Source: Conus ventricosus (lineage: Eukaryota; Mollusca; Gastropoda; Neogastropoda; Conidae). Taken from it: DNA of 64,000 nt. This document shows, piece after piece, positions 23,969 through 36,540 of this stretch (the first letter of the stretch is position 1; every line of letters starts with the position of its first letter). The stretch covers positions 54,675,489-54,739,488 of the forward strand of contig CM031604.1 of the NCBI GenBank assembly GCA_018398815.1, read 5' to 3'. The position numbers were made by a program, and so were the translations under genes. Under the pieces are notes generated by a model. That model was not told the DNA's origin. It saw only the letters and a program-made list of their open reading frames with translations, and ran no database searches.

Positions 23969-24001
23969 CTATCGGGAGACATTGAACTTAATCCTGGTCC
24001 G
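23969..24001 (+). other. 2A-like ribosome-skipping motif in LINE-A
   Basis: The codons read LLSGDIELNPG-P. They fit the 2A consensus D(V/I)ExNPGP, in which translation skips between the final Gly and Pro. Such motifs are known near the N-termini of CR1-type LINE ORFs of sea urchins, lancelets and molluscs. The core is intact here although the surrounding frame is broken. Confidence 0.85.
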
Positions 24002-25778
24002 TCACCAAAGTAAAATATCCATGCGGAGTTTGCAATTTGAGAGTCACATGGAAACATAAAGCAGTTGCTGTGACGTCTGCAATACATGGTATCACACTAA
24101 ATGTTTGTTAATGAATTCAGCAGTTTATGAGCATTATGCTAATAGTGATATATCTTGGACTTGTTTTACCTGCGGCTTCCAAACTTTAGTTCGAGACTTT
24201 TTGAAGATTCTATTGAAGACTGCAGCTCAGAAAGCAACCGTTTTGACCCTATCTGACCAGACCGATCCCAAAAGAAACTTGAAATTTTGTCCTAAGTTGG
24301 CATCCACCCATGATTCTAAAAACTGATAAAAATCCCAAATATAAAGTGCAACTGAAACCCAAATCATTAAGAGAAAAAGATAAACTTAAATGCTAGTCGT
24401 AATTTTCAATCTCTTATCAAGAAAAAGGAAGAACTCAGTAATTTAGTCACCGAAAAAACATTTGATGTTGTAATTGGAACAGAAACTTGGCTAGAAACTG
24501 GAACATCCAGCAGTGAATTCTAATGGAGGATTTTGATATTTATAGAAAGGACAGACTTGGAAAAAGAGGTGGAGTCTTGATTGCCATTAGGAGAGCTTAG
24601 CCAGTGAGTTTTTATATCAAGGCAAAAATAGTGAAGTTTATTTTGTAGATTAATTTTAAGAATAAGAGACCTGTCATTGTTGGGTCAGTTTACAGACTCC
24701 AGACTCAGATGAAAATGTATGTTCGTCTATCTGCAGAGACATTTCTAACATTGTTTTGGCCAATAGGAAGGCAATATTATGGATTGGTGGAGACTTTAAC
24801 TTACCAGATATTGATTGGGTGAAGATTCCATACTTGGTAATCAATACAGTAAAAATATTAATACTCAGTTTTTTGATACACCATAGACCTTGGATTAGTG
24901 CAGTCAGTTGAAGCACCAACTCGTGGTAAGCATTCCTGGATTTATTTTTTACCAATTGTCCAGGCACTTTAGGCAATCAGGAATTAATTGCAGGCCTGGG
25001 TGATCATGACATAATTCTCTTAGAGAGCAACTTTCAACCCTTCGAAGAAAAACCCCTAAACGTACCATCAGGACTCTGGACCAAGCAGATTTACCAAATT
25101 GCGCAGGGATACTCATGATTTCAGTCGTCTTTTTTTTGAGGTCCCATAGTGTTAAAGATAATGTCAGTGACCTTTGGAAGTGTATAAAAACTAAAATGGA
25201 ATTTATTATGGATGACAACATACCTACTAAAATAACTTCAAGCAAGAACCACCAGCCATGGATTACTACAAAAACTAAACGTTTGTTGAGAAGGAAACAT
25301 CGTTTCTTTAAGAAATTGAAACTACATCCTAATTCTAGAAAGATTACTGGTTAGGTTAAAACATATTAAGAGAAAGTGTCAGAGAGAGAATGTGGGCTTG
25401 CTCACTCCAATTATGTTAATTCGATGATTTCAGAAGGTGATCATCAAAACAAGAAATTTTGGTTTACATAAGGAGTAAGGACAGGACAACATTGGGATTC
25501 CAGACCTGAAGAAACACCAGAATAACCTATACAGGACCTGAAGGGAAAGCAACTTACTAAACGCAGTTTTGTTCAGTTTTCTCAAATCCCAAACCTTTAA
25601 TTAACGTTAGACTAAAGGATGATGATAAACTCCTGAAATGCAAAACATCAAAGTAAACAAAGCAGGAGTATTTAAGTTACTGACAACATCAATGAAACAA
25701 AGCTACTGGTCCGATGGCGTTCCTGGAAGCTATTAAAATTATGTGCCACAATGAATAGTGGAGGTTATACCAACTACT

Positions 25779-25786
25779 TTACCAAG
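25779..25786 (+). repeat. 5' copy of LINE-B target-site duplication
   Basis: TTACCAAG here and TTCCCAAG at 31653-31660 flank LINE-B with one mismatch. Joining the flanks restores a continuous RT reading of LINE-A (TNYFTK|FTGR). Confidence 0.7.
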
Positions 25787-26506
25787 CTTCACCCCTCCGG
25801 GGGGTTGCGACCTTGTCGTGGTACGGAGGGTTTGCGTGGTCCAGTGATCCTAGGCTTTGCTGGGCGGGGGCATCAATACTTGGAGATAGGCTGTTTTTTT
25901 CACACTGCTTCTAGGCCTGAGAGGTGCAGATGCTGTTTGGCCTAAGCGTAACGTGGTAAGGAGTTGATGCCCTGTAGGGCTTCCATGTCAGATAGGCTAA
26001 GGGTGAGGATCCTGACTAACAGTAACCCGCCTTTCTCCTTTTCTTGTTTTCTGCCTCCCTTATTTGGCCATTTTCTATCTTCGTCTCCACTTCAAGTCTT
26101 CTTTTCCACACTCCTTTTCTCTCTGTGGTCTCCTTAAGATCCGCCGCGTTTGCCGTGCGGTGCGACTGTGTCGGAGGGGAATGAGATCCTGGTGATTGAG
26201 AGGGCCAGCGCTCTCAACACATCACTTTGGCTCGGACCTCTCTAGACAGGGAGTACACTTTGGCCCGCGGTGTACTAATCGGCTCCCCTTCTTGGGGTTG
26301 GGTCAAGACGGGCAGTTCCCCAGCTGGCCAAGTAAACCCTGCAGTGCTCAGCTCTCTGTTCCCGGGAGTTGAGCATGATCAGGGGGGATAGGGTTGGTTG
26401 CTTCTGCTTGTCGTATGTCTCTCCCGAAGCCTGGAAGGGGTCAAGACATTGGTTTCTTGGCCCTGGCCCCTTAGTTGGACTCCAAGGTGGGTGGGTAAGG
26501 GGAGAG

Positions 26507-27806
26507 ATGAATCACAATAAAACTAAATATGACTTCATTAAAAAACTACCCCCCCAAAAGGAAGAGGAAGGCAGTATCCCCTATTTCAGGGGAATTAGAA
26601 ACAGACAGTGATTTGACAGTGAGATACGACAGAGGACAGGTTTCTGGGCTTCCTGGCTCGTGGTGGAAGGGACAGAGCAGGAAAGACCCTTTCAGCTCTG
26701 AGCCCTTTTGCTGTCCAAAAGGGCTTTCATTGTATAGCAGGTGAACCTAGGTCCATTAAAACGGTTGAGGGTATGGTTCATTTCTTCTTCAATGTCGATC
26801 ACAGAAGCAATCGAACAGCTGCAGAAGGCAAAAAAGCTTGTGGATAGGGAGATCAGGGTGACTCCCATAAGCAATTAAATTCATCAAAGGTGTGATTAGA
26901 TGCAGAGATCTGGCGGGTGTTTCAGAGGCGGAAATAAAACGGAGCTGGCGTCCCAGGGTGTGACGGAGGTGCGCAGGGTGACGGTAAAGAAGGGCTCAGA
27001 GAGAGTGGCCACCAACACCCTCTTTCTGACCTTCTGCAACCCTGTGCTGCCTCCAGTCATCAAGGTTGGTTACCTAAATGTTCATGTTCAGCTCTATGGT
27101 GCCGTCCCCATTGAGGTGCTTCAGGTGCCAGAAGTTTGGCCATTGTCAGGGACCGCTGTTCAGGGCAAGATGGTATGCGGTGTTTGCTGCAAGGCAACCC
27201 ATGATGGGCGTGTCAAGATCCGGCACATTGTGCTAACTGCGGTGGCGACATCCCTCCTCTTCAAGAAACTGTCCTCTTTGGATTCAGGAATCCGCAATTC
27301 AAAGACTAAAGACTGAAAAGAAAATTTCCTTTTTTGAAGCCCGCAAGCAGGTTGTGGGCTGTCAGACGCGACAGCCTCTTCCTATGCTTCGGCTGTACGG
27401 AAAGTTCCCACAGTTTCACTCGATCAGTTGCTGTCAGACTGTGACTTCACGTTTTCGAAGACACTGCAAGTCCGAACTGTCAACTCTGGTGGAAGCAGGT
27501 CCACCACCTCTCAACCCAAAATGATTGCCCCTGGTGGAGGCAAAAAATCGCCACCCTCAGACTGCCCAGCAGTCATACAACATCTGCTGCTGGGCTAGAT
27601 TTAAAAAACCAGCAGTTCCCCTCGAACTCTATGTACAGTGCCCGTGCGGGCAAGGGAGTTCCACCCAGTGTGGAGATGGTGGAGATAAGGAAAAACCCTC
27701 CACCATCTCCCAAATCCAGACCTCCACCTTCTCCAAACTCAGGCCTTTGTCACCTGCGGGCAAGTCTGCCAGCAGGTCCAAAGACCAACACGTCCAGTTA
27801 AACTAA
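26507..27806 (+). pseudogene. LINE-B ORF1, gag-like nucleic-acid-binding protein (broken)
   Basis: The likely start is ATG 26507 (MNHNKTKYDFIKKLPP), with a frame change at the following poly(C). Blocks in order: KRKRKAVSPISGELETDSD, then EPRSIKT, RCRDLAGVSEAEIK, LASQGVTEVRRVTVKKGSER with ATNTLFLTF, then zinc-knuckle text: RCFRCQKFGHC, CGVCCKATHDG, CQDPAHCANCGGDHP and SSRNCPLW (27110-27290, in alternating frames). This is the usual ORF1 of molluscan RNase H-type LINEs, with an RRM-like part and CCHC knuckles. It ends HVQLN at 27806. Confidence 0.8.
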
Positions 27807-27891
27807 ATAATAAATTCTCTCCATTGGACGCAGACGTTGAAGAGGAGATGACTGATCTCTCTCCTTTTCGCCTCTGCACCATGGATAGTAC

Positions 27892-30800
27892 CATACTCCA
27901 TTGGAATATCCGTGGATTAAATTCCAAATTTGAGGAGCTGCAGCTTCGTGTCGGTCTATAAAACCTTCCGTCGTGGCTCTTCAAGAAACTCAAATTCAAA
28001 GCCAGAAGACCTTTACTCTTTCTGGCTTTAATATTATTTCAAAACCTGCACAACATCCACGTTGGGACTGTCGGGCGGTGTTGCCCTTCTCATACATAAA
28101 ACTTTGTTGTATAGTCCTGTCGCTCTGTCTACCTCCCTTCAAGCTGTAGCTGCGAGAGTCACTCTCCACAAGACTGTGACGATCTGTTCCTTTATCTTCC
28201 ACCTTTCTGTCCGGTTTGTCGTCAGGCCTTGTCAATCTGTTAGGGGAACTTACTCGACACTTTTTTGCTGTTGGGTGACTTTAACGGTCACAACCCTCTT
28301 TGGGTAGTGCCGGTACGTCATCCAGAGGTCTGCTGATTAAGGATATCCTGTCGGATTTGGATTTGTTGTTGTCTGAACGACGGATCTGCAACTTACTCCA
28401 CTCTTCCACAGGTTCACTTTCGTGTTTAGATTTGTCGGTTTGTGACCCCTCGCTGGTCCTGGACTATGAGTGGTCTGTCCATGACGATCTGCACGGAGTG
28501 ACCATTTCCCTGTCCTTCTACAACCTGTAATAACTGACACGTCTCTGTTTCTCAACATCTAAATTACAAGAAAGCAAACTGGGATCTTTCGCAACCACTA
28601 TTTCTAAAGAATTCCAGGACACTGACTTTCTTCAGAGTCCGGACCCAGCTGAATCACTGACTAACACTGTGATCAAGTGTGCTAAAGCTTGTATTCAGTG
28701 TCTTACGATAAACTACAAATGCCAAAAACACCCTGGTTTGATTCAGACTGCCAAAAATTTCCAAAGTTCGAAAACGGGCTCAGCGTCGGGTATTACCAAC
28801 GACCTTCGGGTCCCAACGCTCGAGCCCATCAAAAACTCCGTGCTAAATCTAGACACACTTTTAAAATCAGTAAACGTCGGTCCTGGAGAAGCTTCTGCTC
28901 CAGGCTGACATCAAAAAACTTCTAAGAAAAAGTGTGGAACATCATTAGAGAAATCAAGGGAAGAACACTGTCCACTGTGAAACCATTCTCAGTTTTCAGA
29001 TTCTTTAATAACAGAGAAGAAAGCAGTTGCTAATTGCTTGCTTCAACCATTGAAAAGAATTCCTCCTCTTCTAATAAATCAGTCACTTTTGTCAAAACAA
29101 AGCCCTAAAGAAAAATCTCCTGCAATCTTTTCATCCGACAACATGGAAGACTACAATCTTCCTTTTACATTAAACGAGCTGAAATCTGCCTTACTCTCTT
29201 GCAGCGATTCCTCTCCAGGTATAGATGACTTACATTATCAACTATTGAAACATCTCCGCAAGAAGGTCTGAACATCCTGTTACAGGTATACAACACGTGT
29301 GGACTACAGGTTGCTTTCCACCCTCTTGGCGGACAGCCTCATTATTCCCATCCCCAAACCTGGAAAAGATCTTTCTAATCATCTAACTACCGTCCAATAG
29401 CTTTGACCAGCTGTGTCTGTAAACTGATGGAGAAAATGGTCAATGCTAGGCTAATGTGGAAACTCGAACGATGGCCTTTTGAGAAAGAACAGTGTGGTTT
29501 CCGCAAACATCGTAGTACAGTTGACCATTTGATTCGTCTGGAATCTACACTTAGGAACGCTTTTTTAAACAGACAGCATGCAGTGGCAATTTTCTTTGAC
29601 TTGGAGAAGGCCTACGATTACCACCTGGAAGTCGGGGATACTTCATGATCTCCACGATCTGGGTTTTCGAGGTCATCTTCCGCTTTTTATTCAAATTTTT
29701 TGGCAGAACGACAGTTTCAGGTCCGGGTTGGCACCACTCTCTCTGATGTCCGAGCAGGAGTTGGGTGTTCCCCAGGGGAGCATACTGTCTCTGCCCTCTT
29801 TAGTATTTAAAATCAACAACATTGTGAAATCAGTTCAGCAGGGTTCAGATGCTCATTGTTTGTGGATGATTTTGCTGTCTACGCAACTGGAGCCTGTACC
29901 CGAGTGTCCAGCGCAGGCTCCAGCTTTGCGTAGATAAAATCCATCAGTGGGCGGATGAAAACGGTTTCACCTTTTCTGCTACAAAAACCCAGTGTATTCA
30001 CTTCCATAGTTTCCGTCAGGTTTTTTCAGATCCTGAACTTCACGTCGGGAAATCTCCCATTCCAGCTGTTAAAGAGGCCAAATTTCTGGAGTCATTTTTG
30101 ACCAAAAAACTTAACTTTCTCAGCCATATTAAAAATCTCAAAACTGCTTGCCAAAAGCACTGAATTATTTGCGGGTCGTAGCACACACCGACTGGGGCGC
30201 TGATTAGAAAACTTTGTTGCACCTCTACAGAGCCCTGGTCCGTTCTAAACTGGACTACGGTTGTGCTGTGTACGGCTCCGCAAGATCATCTTACCTCAAA
30301 CTCTTGGACCTATCCACCATCAAGGGCTTCGTCTCTGTCTTGGAGCGTTCCGCACCACCCCTGTGTACAGCCTGTACGCAGAGGCAGGTGAACCTTCACT
30401 GTCCAATCGCAGGCTGAAACTGTCTTTGAATTATTACATCCGACTGTTCTCAGAACCGCAGTATCCTGCCTATGACTGTGTTTTTGGACCCTCCGTTCCA
30501 AAGTAAGTTTGAAAACAAACCCGAAATGTATTCCGCCGTTTGGGCTTCGTATGCAGCCTCACGTGCGGAGAATGCAGGTATAACCTGGGAGTAGTTTCTG
30601 ATTTTCCAAGTTTCCGGATCAACCTCCATGGACCTTTTTCACACCAGAGATTCGTTTTGATCTCGCAGCTTTCCGTAAGGAGTCTACCAGCTCTCTGGCG
30701 TACAAGGCTTTGTCGCCGAGCTCTGTTCCAAATTCCCATCCTATCAAAAGTTTTCACTGACGGTTCCAAGTCTGAGGATGGAGTGGCCTGTGCAGCTACT

Positions 30801-31512
30801 GCCTGGGGCTCCTTCTCAGATATTGTTGGAACTATACATTCAGATGCTTCTGTCTATTCTGCTGAACTTACTGCTCTAGTACTGGCTTTGAAGATAATCT
30901 CCCATTCTTCGAGGAGGGACTTTCTGGTTCTGTCGGATTCGCTGTCAGCTTGGAGGCCATAGCTGGCCGCAACCTTCAGCATCCAGAACTTTTACTTTTT
31001 TTTGAACTTTTTAGCAAGTTGAAGGCGGCGGTTAAAACATTACTTGTTTGGGTTCTTGGCCCCATGTTGGGCTCGGCGGGAACAAAAATGGTTGATCGTT
31101 TTAGAAAGAACGCCCAAGAGGAAACTGCCCAAATTTATATCCCTGGTCAGCGGGAAACCCAAAATTATATATGGAAGACCTCTGGCGGAGGTTAAAACAC
31201 CGACGAGTAAAACCTTTCGATCCGTCCAAACCTTAAGGCTTCCTCCCTCCAATCGGGGGTCGTAAAGGGAAAGGTTGTGCCGGTGCACACCGGCCATTGT
31301 TTTTTTCCCCATGCTTCCCTTTTAAAGGTAAATAAGCTCCGTGGTGCTTTCCCATGTCATGCCCACTCACAATGAAACTGATTTTTAGAGTGTTGGGATG
31401 CACGATTGAGACAAAAACATTTACGGCGGAGCCCATGAAGACCCTGTTCAGGATTTTCCCGCCGACGTGATCTTGAGTTTTGAGGAGATTAAAAATTTTT
31501 TTATCTGTTTTA
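27892..31512 (+). pseudogene. LINE-B ORF2: endonuclease, reverse transcriptase, RNase H (broken)
   Basis: The start ATG at 27892 reads MDSTILHWNIRGLNSKFEEL, the APE endonuclease N-terminus; VVALQETQ (about 27975) carries the catalytic Glu. RT blocks: PIALTSCVCKLMEKMV (29397), EQCGFRKHRSTVDHL, FFDLEKAYD (29589; motif A), GVPQGSILS (29764), and SLFVDDFAVYATG (about 29855; motif C, FVDD). Then come RALVRSKLDYGCAVYGSARS (30229), and RNase H with VFTDGSKSEDGVACAATAW (30752), SAELTAL and LVLSDSLSAW. The final tether and His region beyond 30960 is severely eroded by indels. Expected intact length is about 1200 codons. There are more than ten frame changes. Confidence 0.82.
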
Positions 31513-31660
31513 AAGTTTTTTTTCGGCAGAAAGATTTTTTACAAAGTTTTGGTGCTTTTGTAGACGATGTATTTAACAAGATGGTGAAATTTAAGTGGTG
31601 ACACCCCGAATGGCCCCTGCGGTCGGCGGGGCTAAAGCAAATTATCTTTCTCTTCCCAAG

Positions 31661-33180
31661 TTTACTGGACGGGAGTAATACCTGTTAGTGGCGGATGCGG
31701 CATTTTTCCCCTTATTCAAAAAGGGTGAAAAAACAAAAGAGAGAAACTTTTGACCTGTTCTCTTACACCCTATCAGCTAAACTCTTAAAAACACATATTT
31801 TGTAGAAAATGGACATTTTTGACAAATAGGGACTTTTTAAAATACCCCCCGCGGGTTTTAGCAGCAAAGGATTTGTGGGGTCAATTTTATAAAAAACTCT
31901 TAATTTTTTTAATAATGTCTTAAAACAGACAGCAAATAGATGAAATTTTATTGATTTTCTAAAGCCTTTGTAGGTTGACCATGAGGGCCTGCGCTTAAAT
32001 TAGAACACTTCGGAATTGGCGGTTTTTTGCAAAAAAGGGGCAAAAATTTCCTCGTTGGGGGAAGCAGAAAGTTGTTGGGGAAGGGTCATTTCCCCTTTAA
32101 AAACCCGTTTTTTCAGGTGTCCCACGGGAAAACTGTTTGGGGCCTTGTTTTCTTAATTTATATAAATGAAAAAGTAGAAATCTCCCTGGAACTACTATAA
32201 GGCTTTTTGCAGATGGTTGTTATCTTTCAAAAGGGCAGAATGATCCCGCATTCTACAAGAAATCTAACTTTTTACAAGAGGGGAAGAATTTGGGAAAAGG
32301 GAAATTTTTCATCCCCAAAAGTCCCGTGTTGGTTTGTAAAAAACGCTCCCCAATTAGATGATTTTTTCCCAAAATACTATTTTAAAGAAACAATGCTGCA
32401 AAATATTTAGGCGTGTTTGATATCCCAAGGAAAAATTTTAAATTTTATGTAAAAAAGAAAAATAAATTTGTTTCTTATCGGGAATTCAATGACTCCCCCA
32501 AAAAAGGTTAAAGGACTGCTACAAAAAACGGGTTTTAGACCGTATGGAATTGGTTGCTCATTTTGGGGATCCTTACCTCAAAAGGACATTGATAACTCAA
32601 AAAAGTTTAGAGAGAGCGCACGGTTCATAACGGGAAAACCACATCGGAAAAAAGGGGGAATACTAGGAAGAACATGGGAAAATTGAATGGGGAATCTTAG
32701 AAGAGAGAAAAAGTTTTATCAAACTTAACATCTTCTTCAAAGGCAGAGCTAAAAATAATTTTATTCCAAAGGAACAACTATTTGAACAAAAAGTGCACCG
32801 GAGTGGCGGTCAATTTTACCTTCCTGCATAAATTTGCAGCCACTTTCATTTTTTTATCCCGTTTGTGGTTGGAAATCAATGGGGTGCCATCAAGATTGCC
32901 ACAAATGCAATTCCCTTTAAAAAAACAATTGATTCGACAGTTTTGGATCTGCATATTGAGATTTTCTATTTTTACTTCCAGTATTTTCTATTACGGGCCT
33001 GAATTTGGCCCTTGCTTTTAACTTCTTGAATATCGGTGCAACCCCCTTTTTGCCAAATTTGTCAGGGGCCCAAAGTGAGTGCCTGTTTTATGTTTTTTTT
33101 ATTTTTCTTTTTTAAAGCGCGCTGGTGCCCACTGTTTTTGAGTGAACGTATTTTAGGAAGAAGAAGAAGAGAGAAAAAAA
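31661..33180 (+). mobile_element. LINE-A, 3' part (RT palm/thumb and C-terminus), indel-rich
   Basis: Resumes with FTGR and then FFPLFKKGEKTKERNFRPV (about 31710-31765), followed by KLLEHIF-like text, AAKDLWGQFYKKLL, QQIDEILLIF (motif A region), KPVFSGVPRENCLGPCFLNL (about 32100-32165; GVPQGTVLGP-like), and DID.SKKFRESARFITGKPH (about 32590-32645; DIDKLEKVQRRAARF-like). These are the expected L2/CR1 blocks in the correct order after the LINE-B insertion. Base quality looks poor: homopolymers are lengthened and bases missing every 10-20 nt. The 3' boundary near 33180 is approximate. Confidence 0.72.
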
Positions 33181-36100
33181 AGATGTTGAGGAAAAAACTG
33201 ACGGGCTTCAAGAAACTTGGGGGGGGAAATTTTAACAGGATGAAGAACCCTTTCAAAAAATGACATCATGCGCGGCAGTTGGGACGTCTGCAATGCTGTT
33301 AAGATTCAAAATAACATGGTCCAGGCGCCAAACAACTTCACCCGTCCGGTCGCCAAAAAAAGGGCATGACAAACAGTCCTGCCTCCAGTGGCACCAGTAT
33401 CGGCGAACGTTTTTTGCTAGAAAATTTAAAACTGGAAAAAGTTGTCAGCAGGTCTGTGACCGCCCCACTCTTGAACCTTCCCCGTCAAGGGGAATGTGCC
33501 GATTCTTTTTTTTTTCTGTCCTTCTTGCCCGGCGACCCCAACCGTGTCAAAAAAAAAAAAATCAAAAAGTTGATTGTGGACACTCAAAGGAAAAAGAAAA
33601 AGACATTAGAGATCTGAGGGGGTGATGGGTGAGGAGATAGGTAGGCTGGCAGAGAAACTGGTAGCAAGAATAGAAGTAGAGGGCGCTGGGGTGGGGACGG
33701 GTGGGTTTAATAAATTGGTTTTGATCTTTTATTTTATTTTTTGTGAGCCACAGTCGGATGATACTGTCGATAGTCATGATGTTTGTCAGATTCTCCCTTC
33801 TCAACTTTCCCTCCTTCCCCATTTAGGCGTGTTCGCCATTGGGATTCATCTCGCCTTCAGGGCGAATGGGTGAACACAAGTTTATGGATGTCATCTGACA
33901 AGAACTGGTACTGGTGAGATTTAGCTGTCTGAGGGACCTAATGAACACATGCATGCAACTATGTATCCACAGGCATAAGGCATGGAGACACAAGTGTGCA
34001 TGCACGCGCACATGCACACACGCGCACACACACACACACACACACACACCACAGAGAGAAACTGACTCCAGGTGGAAATATTGTAATCAAACTCACCGTC
34101 TTATGTCACAGAATTTCTTGTATATATCAATGGCTGATACTGAGAGTATTCTCATCAGCAGTGTGACTGTGGTTAGACAGGTACTGTTGATGGTGATTGC
34201 TGTCGCTGGGTATACTGGTTGACATTACTGTGACTTTGATTGTATTATTGCTTTCAATGTTTTCATTCTACAATGAGTATGATCAAGGGGTTTGAAGGTA
34301 AGATTGAGCTGGCAATTGTTGTCATAAGGTTTGAATTTTGTTGAAGGGATAAGATGTCAGAAATGTGTCTGTGTTATAGCTTTAATGTTTAATTATACCT
34401 TACGCCCTTATCACAAGATGATGGGAATGAGGGTGGGGGATGAGTGGAAGGGAAGTGAACACTACTTATTGTAAATTTTTTTTGCAACTTGGAATTCTTA
34501 TTAGTCAACACTTTCCAGCATTCTGGAATTCTGACTGAGAAAGACAAACCACAAACTGACACTGACAGACTTTTATTTAACATTGAATTGATCCTCTTTG
34601 GTACGGAAAAGCAAATTGAAACAGATGCAGTAGTTGATTTAATAATCTTATTGGGTAAATATTTATTTACAAGAATAGAATAAATAAATGAAAACCAAAC
34701 ATCCATATGTTTCTTAAAGAATTTGGTGCAAGGTATAGAACAGAAAAGTACATTCAACAACTAGAAATGAACAACACTCAGTTCCAAAAAGCATGGCTTC
34801 CATACAGTGACTGGCTATCCATGAAAAAAGGGGCAATGGGACAAACCAGCTTATCATTAAAATTGGAATACTGATAAATGTGCCCAAGAAATAAAATAGA
34901 ACGTTAAAAATTTCCAAGTTAGAGAACCCCTTGCGGTTGAATGACATTTGCCTGTCTTGTGTTGGTTGACTATCGCATTGACAAACTGTATTTCTTGCAT
35001 GTAACTTTTCCACTTGCATACTAACATATCTGGAAAAGTAATACCCGAGTTTTTCAGTATTTCACTGAGGAGAAAATGCCCATTCGTTTTCAATAAAATA
35101 AAAATCAATTAAAAAAGAAAAGGAAAAAAAAGCAGTTCAGTGAAATATGAATTCGATTATTAAAGCCAGATGGACAAACAGACTGAATAGTGAAAAGCAA
35201 GTTTCCACTTTGAAAGTATCAGCAGTATCTGTACCTAGTTATGGGATTACAACCAAAAACCTGGCATGTTATTTGTTGTCATTAAAGAAATTTAATAAGA
35301 CTCCTAGAAGTGGAACAAAGACATTGAGAATGGGCCTCAACAACAGAAAGCTGGACTGTTTTCTATGACCAGAGGAAATACGTTATGTGACTTACTAGCA
35401 GTTGAACAAAAATACTGAAAATGGGTCACAAAGCCAGTACACTTTGAGGAGAGATTAGGAAACGCTGTCAAAGAGTCAGAAAAGAGAAAATTACTAATAG
35501 AGCTTCCAGAAGGTAGGGATGCTATTGGTATTCACAGAACCATAGTATATCAGGGAGTGCACTGATATCTTTATGTATACATATAATTGTACCATCCTTA
35601 ACGTGTTCATTATGAATAAATACACACACAACATGCATACATAAGCATGCTTGTATTTTTACAAACATGGTGATGTATATATACATGTGCTCTCTCTTTC
35701 TTTGCTTTTTCTTTCTCTCTCTCATACACATTCATACACACAGAACACACTCCACACACACACACACACACAGAGTTATGTGTACAAGCACACAGCAGCG
35801 CACACACATGCATGTGAACACATGCACACACAGACACAGACTCGCACACAAATGCATGCATGCATGCACACACACACACAGACTTCATGTGCATTGTGTG
35901 TGCGGTGTGTGTGGTTGTGACTAATTCCTTTGAATACATACAGATTCAGATGACATAACCCCCCAAAAAGATAATAATTAAGATTAAGATTTAAAAAAAA
36001 AAAGAAATACAGTTTGTTGCTAATGCATGTATGCATACACTGATACAGTAAGCTCTGTATCTCCATGTGCATAGCCAGTGGATATTATGTGTCATGTGAT

Positions 36101-36540
36101 CGTGTGACAGATAGAGCAGTCTTGTATTATTTTGAATACTGTCTCTTACACCTGCTTCTCAACATGTGCATGTGCTTTATACCTGTACTTTACTTTTTTT
36201 TTATAAGGAGAATATCCATTATGTTTGCTTTTATTATTTAAATAGAACTGTCTCTGTTACTTTCTGATTACTGTAGGATTGTAGTGTACATGCATGGAAC
36301 ACGTGTAAGTGTATGCAAATGTGTGTGTGTGTGGAGTGTGTTCTGTGTGTGTGTGTCTGTCTGTGAGGAAGGACAGGGCATAACAGAAGGGAAAGAGAGT
36401 ATGTGACTGTGAGGAGGGTAAGAAAGGAATGTATGTGGTTGTGATGAGAGAGCAACGAGCACCATGAGTATGTATGTGTGTCGGTATGTGTGTCAGTTAT
36501 ACATGATGTACTGGTTTGAAATCAAGTTTAAATGTATGTA
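33181..36540. other. Intron DNA with (CA)n patches, nothing else recognised
   Basis: (CA)n 34018-34050 and 35753-35773, CA/GCA mix 35790-35885, (GT)n 36320-36360. Open frames here carry no domain. The low-quality pattern ends near 33600. Confidence 0.5.

Larger units (their letters stand above)
23480..25786 (+). mobile_element. CR1/L2-like LINE-A, 5' part (2A-like motif, PHD-like finger, endonuclease, start of RT)
   Basis: Order of blocks: LLSGDIELNPGPSPK (23969-24010), a 2A-like sequence; a Cys/His finger readable in several frames, ending CNTWYHTKCLLMN...WTCFTCG (about 24075-24180), PHD-like; an APE endonuclease with VVIGTETWLETG (about 24467-24505), LWIGGDFNLPDIDW (about 24780-24820) and GDHDIILLESNF (about 25000-25040); then DNIGIPDL, KCKTSK and KATGPDGVPG (about 25695-25730), the RT entry. 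Catalytic Glu, Asp and His of the endonuclease are visible. Many frame changes show it is inactive. Interrupted at 25786 by LINE-B; resumes at 31661. Confidence 0.85.
25787..31652 (+). mobile_element. LINE-B: near full-length RNase H-bearing non-LTR retrotransposon (I/Jockey group), nested in LINE-A
   Basis: About 5.87 kb. The 5' end, cttcacccctccggggggtt, has no homology to the host element. A 720-bp GC-rich 5' UTR is followed by ORF1 (26507-27806) and ORF2 (27892-31512). The 3' end, gctaaagcaaattatc, matches gctataagcaacattatctt in the other copies at 46.2 and 48.4 kb. Both ORFs are broken many times. Order of domains in ORF2 is endonuclease, RT, RNase H and a C-terminal Cys/His segment. 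Related copies: 45.44-46.23 kb, 47.69-48.41 kb, and 59.69-59.85 kb on the minus strand. Confidence 0.88.
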
